Of a stretch of DNA of 14,903 nt, positions 8,795 through 14,903 are shown in pieces. Below the pieces are notes generated by a model. It searched no databases. It had not been told where the DNA came from and saw nothing but the letters and a program-made list of their open reading frames with translations. Source of the stretch: Acetobacteraceae bacterium. GTDB lineage: Bacteria; Pseudomonadota; Alphaproteobacteria; Acetobacterales; Acetobacteraceae. Location: the NCBI GenBank assembly GCA_030039695.1, contig JASHVB010000166.1:1-14903 (forward strand), read 5' to 3'. The first letter of the stretch is position 1, and each line of letters starts with the position of its first letter. Made by a program: the position numbers and the translations under genes.

Positions 8795-9034
8795 ATGGCA
8801 GAATTCAATCAAGACCGGGAGCAGGCCATCCGTGAGAGGGCATATCTCATTTGGGAGCGTGAGGGGCGCCCCGAAGGCCGGGCCGAATGCCATTGGCGGT
8901 CGGCAGCCATCGAGGTATTTGGCGACAAGCGAAGGCGAGACGATGAACTTATGGAAGATGAAGAAAAAATCTTGGCGGGTCGCCTCGATGCAAATATCCC
9001 AGCTTTACTGACCAAGGACGTACACGGCGGGTGA
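8795..9034 (+). CDS. DUF2934 domain small protein
   Basis: A 79-residue protein. The segment QAIRERAYLIWEREGRPEGR followed by AECHWRSA matches the DUF2934 pattern, in which short proteins carry I-R-x-R-A-Y-x-I-W-E-x-E-G-R-P-x-G and a nearby H-W. Family function is not known to me. The remainder is charged (EKILAGRLDANIP), with no membrane segment or signal peptide, so a small cytosolic protein is likely. The start at 8795 is preceded by GGGAGGAAAG about 5 bases upstream, a strong ribosome site, which supports real expression. It stands alone between the SCO1 relic and a gene-free stretch, with no operon partner on its strand. DUF2934 genes are common in soil and plant-associated proteobacteria, often in several copies. 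Confidence 0.85.
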   Translation: MAEFNQDREQAIRERAYLIWEREGRPEGRAECHWRSAAIEVFGDKRRRDDELMEDEEKILAGRLDANIPALLTKDVHGG

Positions 9035-9746
9035 CGACAGCGATCGGCAAAATTACATCCCGCCAGGGTGCGTGCCCGTCCGTCCGCGCGCATAGATCGC
9101 AGATCAATATGAAGCACATGCTATATCGATAGCAGAACGCTATCCGGTCGCCCGGGGCAATAGCAGATAACACCCGTCATCACCCGTGAAATTGGCCGAA
9201 ATCAATAGATTGGGCGACGTTACGATGCGCCGCGTGAGCGCACTCGGCGGGTCGAATGTGCTTTGAGTGGAAGACCATTTTACTGGGTGAGGGATCCGAT
9301 CGGGGAAGGCGGACACCATACGACTGGCGGTGGTGGATATCCAATCGCCAGGCCCTCTCTGATCGATAGAATTGGCAATTTCGTGCAGCGTTGACAGGCG
9401 AATCTTCGGCAGGTTGATATGGCCAAACATTCGACGGTTCCGCGACGCAGCTCCGTGATCCAAGACCATCAATCGCTATAGTCCCCACTCTGCGTCCGCT
9501 TGCGGGATCGGGCTACTCAGAACCTTGGCTCGTTTGGATCGTGACGGCGTGTCCCAAATACCACGTTCGCTCCCAAATGGGAGGCTCGCCGATATAGCAA
9601 CAAGACGAAGATTCGAGAGTTCTGGAACGGCAGCCTGGCTCGGGTAGCCGCGCCAACCCGACCCACGACCTGAAGGCCCGTTTCTGCTCGCCAGCAACAC
9701 TCGTACGTCAAATGCCGCATACAGCATCATGCCAGGCTGATTCTAC
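9035..9746. other. About 700 bp without a recognised gene
   Basis: Short minus-strand frames at 9140-9472 (110 codons), 9180-9488 and 9476-9730 overlap one another and match no family I know. I see no ribosome sites in front of them, no tRNA-like fold and no insertion-sequence ends. The last ~100 bases should hold the promoter of the permease at 9780, but I cannot identify a convincing sigma-70 or sigma-54 element. Confidence 0.45.
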
Positions 9747-9779
9747 GGTTCCCAGTGGTCAATTGGGAGTCTGGGAACC
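9747..9779 (+). promoter_or_regulatory. Inverted repeat abutting the permease start codon
   Basis: GGTTCCCAG (9747-9755) and CTGGGAACC (9771-9779) form a perfect 9-bp stem with a 15-base loop, and the ATG of the permease follows directly at 9780. The likely ribosome site GGGAG (9765-9769) is inside the loop. A competing pairing also exists: TCCCA (9750-9754) with TGGGA (9764-9768), which would hide that ribosome site. The two foldings exclude one another. The element could be a translational control structure or a DNA operator. Confidence 0.55.
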
Positions 9780-11438
9780 ATGTCGGAGATTACGGCCATC
9801 GCGCCACGGGTGCGCCGGTCCTACAATAAACTTGTCAATAATCCCGTGCTGGAGGACTACTCGCTCCGGTACGCACCGAGGAGTTTCCGTACCTGGTCGT
9901 CCTACGCCGTGGCATCTGCCGCGCTGGGCGGCATCGCTTATCTGGCGGACCAGGCAATCGGCGGCTCGCTCGCGGTCCAGTTCGGCTTCGCCAACGCCTT
10001 TTGGGGAATCCTTGCCGCCGCGCTGGTGATTTTCCTGACCGGCATCCCGATCGCCTATTACTGTGCCAAGTACAACGTGGACGTTGACTTGCTCACCCGT
10101 GGTGCCGGCTTCGGCTATTTGGGATCCACGATCACGTCAGTGATCTACGCGTCGTTCACCTTCATCTTCTTCGCCCTCGAAGGGTCGATTATGGCCCAGG
10201 CGTTCTACCTCTTTTTCGGCATTCCGCTGCCGATCGGCTACGCACTGGGCTCACTGATCATCATCCCACTGGTCGTATTCGGCATGACCTTGCTAGCAAA
10301 GTTGCAGGTATGGACCCAGCCTTTGTGGCTTCTGCTGCTCTTCACGCCTCCCGTCGCGGTGCTGGCGGTCGACCCCAACGCGTTTCATAACTGGGTGAGT
10401 TTCGCGGGCGACTCTCCTAGCAAGTCGAGTTTCGACCCGCTGCTGTTCGGCACTGCGGCCGGCATCGCGCTCTCGCTGATCGCGCAGATCGGCGAGCAAG
10501 CCGACTACCTGCGCTTTATGCCGGAGAAGAGCAAGTCGAACGCCCGCGTGTGGTGGTTCGCTGTGCTGGCGGCCGGCCCCGGGTGGGTGATCTTGGGCGC
10601 GGCGAAGCAGTTGATGGGCTCGTTCTTCGCCTCACTGGCCGTCGCGCACGGCACACCGCTGGACCACGCCAACGAGCCGATCCAGATGTACATCGCCGGC
10701 TACCACTACCTGTTCCCGGGCTACGCGGCACTGGCCGTGGCAACGTTCTTCGTGATCCTGTCGCAGATCAAGATCAACGTCACCAATGCCTATTCCGGCT
10801 CCCTGTCCTGGTCGAACTTCTTCTCGCGCCTGCTGCATGCGCATCCGGGGCGCGTGGTCTACATCTTCTTCAACGTGGCGATTTCGCTCACGCTTATGGA
10901 ACTCAACATGTTCGCCGTGCTGGGGAAGATCCTCGGCTTCTACTCCAACGTGGCTGTGGCATGGATCGGCGCGGTGACCGCAGACCTAGTCATCAACAAG
11001 CCGGTGCTGAAGCTCAGCCCCAGCTACATCGAGTTCAAGCGGGCGCATCTCTACCACTTCAACCCGGTCGGGTTCGGTTCGATGGTCCTGGCCTCGATCG
11101 TCTCGATTATCGCATTCTTTGGCCTGCTGGGACCGGCTGCACAAGCATTCTCGGCGTTTATTGCGCTCGGCCTGGCTTTCGTCGCCACGCCGATCATCGC
11201 AGTGGCGACACAGGGCCGTTACTACCTGGCACGCCGGCCGTTCGATGACCGACAGATCAGCCACACCACGCTGGCCTGCGTCAGTTGCGGCTATGAATAC
11301 GAAAAGCAGGACATGACAAGCTGTCCCTTCCACAGCGGTACAATTTGTTCCCTGTGTTGTTCACTGGATGCGACGTGCCATGACATGTGTAAGCCAACCA
11401 CGAGTACCGTGCCCGCCACGGCAGCCGGCGCAGTCTGA
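9780..11438 (+). CDS. NCS1-family permease (purine-cytosine permease-like) with Cys-rich C-terminal tail; probable amide or related nitrogen-compound transporter
   Basis: A 552-residue inner-membrane protein with about 12 hydrophobic segments. The N-terminal SYNKLVNNPVLEDYSLRYAP followed by FRTW and the conserved DVDLLTRGAGFGYLGSTITS are typical of NCS1 (CodB/cytosine permease-type) secondary transporters. Members import nucleobases, hydantoins, allantoin and similar small nitrogen compounds. The membrane part ends near residue 490. Unusually, the tail then carries eight cysteines in 38 residues (Cys500, 503, 515, 523, 526, 527, 533, 537) with His518 and His534, ending in ICSLCCSLDATCHDMC. 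This looks like a cytosolic metal-binding module. The gene is 69 bases upstream of amiE on the same strand, suggesting uptake of an amide or a compound broken down to one. The start is supported by GGGAG 10 bases upstream. Substrate is inference; a sensing role is also possible. Confidence 0.9.
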   Translation: MSEITAIAPRVRRSYNKLVNNPVLEDYSLRYAPRSFRTWSSYAVASAALGGIAYLADQAIGGSLAVQFGFANAFWGILAAALVIFLTGIPIAYYCAKYNVDVDLLTRGAGFGYLGSTITSVIYASFTFIFFALEGSIMAQAFYLFFGIPLPIGYALGSLIIIPLVVFGMTLLAKLQVWTQPLWLLLLFTPPVAVLAVDPNAFHNWVSFAGDSPSKSSFDPLLFGTAAGIALSLIAQIGEQADYLRFMPEKSKSNARVWWFAVLAAGPGWVILGAAKQLMGSFFASLAVAHGTPLDHANEPIQMYIAGYHYLFPGYAALAVATFFVILSQIKINVTNAYSGSLSWSNFFSRLLHAHPGRVVYIFFNVAISLTLMELNMFAVLGKILGFYSNVAVAWIGAVTADLVINKPVLKLSPSYIEFKRAHLYHFNPVGFGSMVLASIVSIIAFFGLLGPAAQAFSAFIALGLAFVATPIIAVATQGRYYLARRPFDDRQISHTTLACVSCGYEYEKQDMTSCPFHSGTICSLCCSLDATCHDMCKPTTSTVPATAAGAV

Positions 11439-11454
11439 TCCGTCCCGTCACGCG

Positions 11455-11478
11455 AGGCGCGGCGGTCATGCCGCGCCT
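11455..11478 (+). promoter_or_regulatory. GC-rich hairpin between permease gene and amiE
   Basis: AGGCGCGGC (11455-11463) and GCCGCGCCT (11470-11478) form a perfect 9-bp stem with a 6-base loop (GGTCAT). It starts 16 bases after the permease stop and ends 29 bases before the amiE ATG. No T-run follows, so an ordinary terminator is unlikely. It may protect or process a shared mRNA, act as a partial attenuator, or be a leader element for amiE. AmiE of Pseudomonas is known to be controlled by antitermination in its leader, but no AmiR is present here. Confidence 0.6.
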
Positions 11479-11507
11479 TGTCGCGATTCGTAATGGAGGT
11501 TCCCGAC

Positions 11508-12542
11508 ATGATACATGGTGATATAAGCAGCAGCCGCGACACGGTCGGAATTGCCGTGGTCAACTACAAAATGCCGCGGCTACACACCAAGGCTGAGGTG
11601 CTGGCGAACGCCAGGGCAATCGGCGAGATGATCGTGGGCATGAAGGCGGGCCTGCCGGGCATGGATCTGGTGGTGTTCCCCGAATACAGCACGCACGGCA
11701 TCATGTACGATCGCCAGGAGATGTTCGACACGGCTGCCTCGATCCCGGGCGAAGAGACCGAGATCTTCGCGACGGCCTGCCGCGAGGCCGGCGTTTGGGG
11801 CGTTTTCTCGCTGACTGGCGAGCGCCATGAGATGCACCCCGACAAGGTGCCGTACAACACGCTGATTCTGATGAACGATCGCGGCGAGATCGTGCAGAAA
11901 TATCGCAAGATCATGCCGTGGACACCAATCGAGGGGTGGTACCCCGGCGATTGCACCTATGTCTCGGAAGGGCCAAAGGGACTGAAAGTCAGCCTCATCA
12001 TCTGTGACGACGGCAACTATCCGGAGATCTGGCGCGACTGCGCCATGCGCGGCTCAGAGCTGATCGTGCGTTGCCAAGGCTATATGTATCCGGCCAAGGA
12101 GCAGCAGATCATGATGGCAAAAGCCATGGCCTGGGCAAACAACGTCTATGTTGCAGTGGCGAATGCGACCGGGTTCGACGGGGTGTATTCCTACTTCGGC
12201 CATTCATCCGTGATCGGCTTCGACGGACGCACACTGGGTGAGTGCGGCACCGAGGAGAACGGCATTCAATATGCCCAAGTGTCGATCCCGCTGATCCGCG
12301 ACGCGCGCCGCAGCATGCAGTCGCAGAACCACCTGTTCAAACTGCTGCACCGCGGCTACACCGGAATGATCAATTCGCGCGAGAACGCCCGCGGCAAGGC
12401 AGAGTGCCCGTATGAATTCTATCGCCGTTGGATCGCCGATCCGGAGGCGATGCGGCTTCACGTAGAATCCCTGACGCGCGGCGAGGTCGGGGTGGCGGAT
12501 TGTCCGATCGAAGGGATCCCGGTGCGCCAGGCCGCGGAGTAG
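11508..12542 (+). CDS. amiE: Aliphatic amidase (acylamide amidohydrolase, EC 3.5.1.4)
   Basis: Cytosolic nitrilase-superfamily enzyme that hydrolyses short aliphatic amides such as acetamide and propionamide to the acid and ammonia. From the ATG at 11508 it has 344 residues, like the Pseudomonas AmiE (~346), and begins [20 protein letters not shown]. The catalytic residues fall at the same numbers as in that enzyme: Glu59 in VVFPEYS, Lys134 in QKYRKI, Glu142, and Cys166 in [11 protein letters not shown]. The frame stays open upstream to 11478, but 11508 aligns with family N-termini and has GGAGG about 10 bases before it. AmiE rather than AmiF (formamide-specific) is favoured by the close match along the whole length. 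It follows the NCS1 permease by 69 bases with an intervening hairpin, and a strong hairpin lies after it. The familiar AmiR/AmiC regulators are absent from the window. Confidence 0.97.
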   Translation: MIHGDISSSRDTVGIAVVNYKMPRLHTKAEVLANARAIGEMIVGMKAGLPGMDLVVFPEYSTHGIMYDRQEMFDTAASIPGEETEIFATACREAGVWGVFSLTGERHEMHPDKVPYNTLILMNDRGEIVQKYRKIMPWTPIEGWYPGDCTYVSEGPKGLKVSLIICDDGNYPEIWRDCAMRGSELIVRCQGYMYPAKEQQIMMAKAMAWANNVYVAVANATGFDGVYSYFGHSSVIGFDGRTLGECGTEENGIQYAQVSIPLIRDARRSMQSQNHLFKLLHRGYTGMINSRENARGKAECPYEFYRRWIADPEAMRLHVESLTRGEVGVADCPIEGIPVRQAAE

Positions 12543-12588
12543 CCGCGCCTGACCGCAGATGGGGAGCAGGCACGGGCGTGCGTGCAGC

Positions 12589-12618
12589 CAGACTCCCCCT
12601 CCCACAAGGGGGAGTCTG
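12589..12618. terminator. Hairpin terminator between convergent amiE and fmdAB
   Basis: CAGACTCCCCCT (12589-12600) and AGGGGGAGTCTG (12607-12618) form a perfect 12-bp stem with a 6-base loop. It lies 46 bases after the amiE stop and 21 bases beyond the fmdB stop, so it can serve transcripts from both sides. The plus side is followed by a weak T-rich run (CTTTGCCTT); the minus side has none. It most likely ends amiE transcription and blocks read-through into fmdB antisense. Confidence 0.85.
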
Positions 12619-12639
12619 CTTTGCCTTAGAGCGCCGTCG

Positions 12640-12942
12640 TCAGTGACTGATCATCCAGGGCCGCTTTCCCGCGAACCCCTTCGCCGGCCCCGCTGCCGTC
12701 GGCCGGCAGCACGGACACCCGGCCCCGTGCGACCGCGTCGATCGCGGCGCATGGGCGCTGCGTTCGTTGACCGCGGCCGCCGTCCTTCGCGCCCCGTCCA
12801 TGCCTGCCACCTGCGGCAGCGTCAGCGTACGCGGTGCGGCCCGCCCGCAGGTTGGACAGTCCGCGGGCAGGTCATACGCCGCCATCGGCCGAACCGCAGT
12901 AAACAAACCGCACGTCATACAGTCGTAGTCGTAGGATGGCAT
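12640..12942 (-). CDS. fmdB: FmdB-family zinc-ribbon protein
   Basis: A 100-residue protein starting MPSYDYDCMTCG, the hallmark of the FmdB zinc ribbon. Cys8, Cys11, Cys29 and Cys32 (in CPTCG) are the four zinc ligands. The C-terminal half is basic and low in structure and ends with a further Cys-containing stretch (SHGAGCPCCRPT). FmdB was first described as a possible regulator of the formamidase gene in Methylophilus; its exact role is not settled. The start at 12942 is five bases after the fmdA stop, with no strong ribosome site, so translation is probably coupled to fmdA. A longer open frame extends to 13065 within fmdA, but the conserved MPSYDY start rules it out. Order fmdA-fmdB matches that seen with other formamidases. 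The gene ends just before the shared hairpin with amiE. Confidence 0.93.
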   Translation of the reverse strand: MPSYDYDCMTCGLFTAVRPMAAYDLPADCPTCGRAAPRTLTLPQVAGMDGARRTAAAVNERSAHAPRSTRSHGAGCPCCRPTAAGPAKGFAGKRPWMISH

Positions 12943-12947
12943 GGCAA

Positions 12948-14180
12948 CTACTTGTCGGCGATCATCGGCACATCGACGCTGCCGTCGATGAACTTCGTCG
13001 GCCCATCGGCGCCTGGCATGATGTCGAACGCGAAGATTTCGGTCGGCAGGAACAACGTGGCGCACGCATTGGGAATGTCAACCACACCGCTGATATGCCC
13101 CTGCACTGGCGCCGTTCCTAGAATCGCGTACGCCTGCGCACCGGAATAACCGAACTTTTTCAGATACTCGATCGCATTCAGGCAGGCCTGTCGATACGCG
13201 ATATGCACGTCCAGATAGTGCTGCTTCCCCTGCTCATCCACCGAAATCCCTTCGAATATCAGATAGTCCTTGTAGCTCGGCGTGATCGGACTCGGCTTGA
13301 AGATCGGATTGCGAACGCCGTACTTCCGCATGCCGTCCTTGATCACGCTGGCGACGCGCATGTGGATCCAGCCGGGCATTTCGATCGCGCCGCAGAACGT
13401 GATCTCGCCGTCGCCCTGGCTGAAATGCAGGTCGCCGACCGACAGGCCGCCACCCGGCACATAGACCGGGAAATACACGCGTGCCCCGCGTGAGAGGTCC
13501 TTGATATCGCAGTTTCCGCCATGCTCGCGGGGCGGCACCGTACGCGCGCCGTCCGCCCCAGCCGCTTTCGCCGCGTCGCCCTTCATCCGTCCCATATGCG
13601 CCGTCGGCGCGAAGGGAGCGTTGGCCAGTGGTGGCACACGCGTCGGGTTGGTGGCGATGAAATCCACTTCGCGCTTATTCCACGCCGCCAGCAGGTCCTT
13701 CGACGGCAGGCAGCCGATCAGCCCGGGATGAATCAATCCGGCAAAACTCACCCCCGGCACATGGCGCGAGGATGTGAACAATCCGGAAATGTCCCAGATC
13801 GATTTCTGGGCGAACGGGAAATGGTCGGTCAGGAAGCCGCCACCGTTCTGCTTGGAAAAGAAGCCGTTAAACCCCCAGGCGTTGTGTGAAAACACGCCGA
13901 TGTCGAGGAAATCAACCACCAGCAGGTCGCCCGGCTCTGCCCCTGCCACGCCGATCGGTCCGCTGAGGAAATGCACGATGCTGAGATCGATATCGCGAAC
14001 ATCGGCGGCAGAATCATCGTTTTTGATAAAGCCGCCAGTCCAGTCATAGCACTCGACAATGAAATCGGCGCCCACATTCACGGTGGCCACCATCGGAATG
14101 TCCGGGTGCCATCGATTGTGGATCATGTTGTTCTCGTAGGGAGATTGCGAGAGATCCACCTTGATCAGGGTATCCGGCAT
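12948..14180 (-). CDS. fmdA: Formamidase (EC 3.5.1.49)
   Basis: Cytosolic enzyme of the acetamidase/formamidase family, converting formamide to formate and ammonia. From the ATG at 14180 it has 410 residues, the usual length, and begins MPDTLIKVDLSQSPYENN. Family signatures in order: HNRWHPDIP, YDWTGGFIKNDDSAADVRD (about 45-65), NAWGFNGFFSKQNGGGF, IHPGLIGCLPS, VPPREHGGNCDIKDLSRG, SVGDLHFSQGDGEITFCGA and near the end AYAILGTAPVQGHISGVVD. The frame is open to 14210, but the 14180 start matches homologues and has GGAG just upstream. It forms a tight pair with fmdB and is divergent from the NCS1-type gene at 14443, with which it shares a 262-base control region. It belongs to a different enzyme superfamily from amiE, so the locus holds two unrelated amide hydrolases. 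Confidence 0.97.
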   Translation of the reverse strand: MPDTLIKVDLSQSPYENNMIHNRWHPDIPMVATVNVGADFIVECYDWTGGFIKNDDSAADVRDIDLSIVHFLSGPIGVAGAEPGDLLVVDFLDIGVFSHNAWGFNGFFSKQNGGGFLTDHFPFAQKSIWDISGLFTSSRHVPGVSFAGLIHPGLIGCLPSKDLLAAWNKREVDFIATNPTRVPPLANAPFAPTAHMGRMKGDAAKAAGADGARTVPPREHGGNCDIKDLSRGARVYFPVYVPGGGLSVGDLHFSQGDGEITFCGAIEMPGWIHMRVASVIKDGMRKYGVRNPIFKPSPITPSYKDYLIFEGISVDEQGKQHYLDVHIAYRQACLNAIEYLKKFGYSGAQAYAILGTAPVQGHISGVVDIPNACATLFLPTEIFAFDIMPGADGPTKFIDGSVDVPMIADK

Positions 14181-14442
14181 GTCCGCTCCATGGCTGCGAT
14201 CACAGGGCATGGTACCGCCGGCGACGAGTTGCGGCGGCCCGTAGTGCGATCGTCAGAACAGCGCGAAAGCAAAGAAATACGTCATTTGCCGTATGGCGAG
14301 CATCGGGGGCGATTTTTCGATGGACGCAGGCAAGCCGTCCGGTCAACATAAGCCCACAGGAGCCATGACGTTCCCGGCGATCAACGCGGGGCCAGAGGGA
14401 GGGACGTGCGAGGTAAACGCACGAGGAGGCACCACCCCACTC
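14181..14442. promoter_or_regulatory. Divergent control region of fmdAB and the second NCS1 gene
   Basis: A 262-base interval between two divergent starts must hold promoters for both sides. I see the fmdA ribosome site (GGAG just before 14180, minus strand) and GAGGAGG at 14423-14429 for the plus-strand gene, 13 bases before its ATG. A short imperfect dyad, ATACG and CGTAT near 14270-14287, is the only other symmetry noticed. I could not find a clear sigma-54 or sigma-70 promoter. Confidence 0.5.
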
Positions 14443-14903
14443 ATGGCGCTCCGGCAACGGATCCTTCCGTCTCGGCGCGATTATAATCGCTGGGTCGCGA
14501 ACCAAACGCTGGAAGACTATGCGTTGCGCTTCACAGCGGTGTCGGCGCGCCGTTGGGGCACCGCACAGGTGGCCAATACGGCGTTGGGTGCGACATCGTT
14601 CCTTGCGCTCGAAGCGATCGGCGGCGCCGTCACCTTGACCTATGGCTTTGCCAACGCCGCGGCGGCGATTCTCGCCGTCGGCCTTTTGATATTTGTCACG
14701 GCATTGCCGATCACGCTCTGCGCGGCGCGGCGCGGACTTGATATCGACCTGCTGACCCGCGGTGCTGGCTTCGGCTATATCGGTTCCACCATCACGTCGC
14801 TGGTCTATGCGACGTTCACTTTTATCTTCTTCGCCATCGAAGCCTCCATCCTGGCGATGGCACTGCAGATCTGCCTCGGCGTACCGCTATGGCTCGGCTA
14901 CGT
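14443..14903 (+). CDS. NCS1-type membrane protein, partial; possibly the membrane sensor domain of a histidine kinase
   Basis: The first 153 residues of a protein that runs off the right edge. It starts MALRQRILPSRRDYNRWVAN and shares with the complete permease the segments LEDYALRF, AIGG, YGFANA, DIDLLTRGAGFGYIGSTITS and TFTFIFFAIEAS. These carry the conserved NCS1 sequence and four or so hydrophobic segments, so the two are clear paralogues. The start at 14443 has GAGGAGG 13 bases upstream and no alternative start in frame. I recall proteins with very similar N-termini (RRDYNxWVANxTLEDYALRF) annotated as hybrid sensor histidine kinases with an NCS1-like membrane part, so a sensor role is plausible. 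The deciding C-terminal region is not in the window, and a second transporter is the simple alternative. It is divergent from fmdA, suiting a regulator of the amide genes. Confidence 0.8.
   Translation, partial: MALRQRILPSRRDYNRWVANQTLEDYALRFTAVSARRWGTAQVANTALGATSFLALEAIGGAVTLTYGFANAAAAILAVGLLIFVTALPITLCAARRGLDIDLLTRGAGFGYIGSTITSLVYATFTFIFFAIEASILAMALQICLGVPLWLGY

Noticed and set aside
9180..9300. A plus-strand frame from 9187 reads KLAEINRLGDV... then SALGG, reminiscent of the start of OHCU decarboxylase (UraD)
   Set aside because: Only about ten residues agree, further agreement would need a frameshift, there is no ribosome site, and the rest of the region shows no UraD motifs. Appealing given the nitrogen-metabolism setting but too weak.
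14181..14442. Search for sigma-54 (GG/GC) promoters expected for nitrogen-regulated amide genes
   Set aside because: No sequence with the correct GG-N10-GC core and good flanks was found by eye on either strand.
1..14903. CRISPR arrays, tRNA or rRNA genes
   Set aside because: No regularly spaced direct repeats and no tRNA- or rRNA-like conserved sequence were noticed.

Overview
The window looks like chromosomal or accessory DNA of a high-GC Gram-negative bacterium, most likely a proteobacterium. The reasons are two RND inner-membrane efflux pumps of the Gram-negative envelope type, an SCO1/SenC copper-chaperone relic, a DUF2934 protein, and an AmiE/FmdA/FmdB amide-degradation set with GC-rich codon use. 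I cannot fix the genus from the sequence alone.

Left part (1-7850), efflux region. A minus-strand RND pump gene runs off the left edge (first ~647 residues present). About 2.5 kb with no intact gene follows. Inside it, on the plus strand, is a short frameshifted and truncated relic of an RND periplasmic adaptor (MdtA/HlyD type, ~2840-3104). A complete plus-strand MdtC-like RND pump (4408-7782) comes next, carrying an unusual ~88-residue Ser/Thr/Ala-rich insert. An orphan ATG overlaps its stop codon but leads into only 22 codons. The locus looks like a tripartite efflux operon that has been broken up: two pump subunits remain, and adaptor and outer-membrane partner are missing or decayed here.

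Middle part (7851-9779), sparse. An SCO1/SenC pseudogene on the minus strand has one frameshift and has lost the second cysteine of its copper motif. A small DUF2934 gene lies on the plus strand. Between them are a perfect 17-bp palindrome and a nested inverted repeat. About 700 bp without a recognisable gene follows.

Right part (9780-14903), amide utilisation. An NCS1-family permease with an eight-cysteine C-terminal tail is followed by aliphatic amidase amiE (acetamide to acetate and ammonia), both on the plus strand. Converging on them are formamidase fmdA (formamide to formate and ammonia) and fmdB, with a perfect 12-bp hairpin between the two convergent units. Divergent from fmdA, a second NCS1-type membrane protein starts and runs off the right edge. 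It is clearly paralogous to the first. From memory of similar proteins I suspect it is the membrane sensor part of a histidine kinase, but the diagnostic region lies outside the window. Together these genes look like an uptake, sensing and hydrolysis module for short-chain amides as nitrogen and carbon sources. The most interesting parts are the Cys-rich transporter tail, the transporter/possible-sensor paralogue pair, and the hairpins at the starts of the permease and amidase genes.
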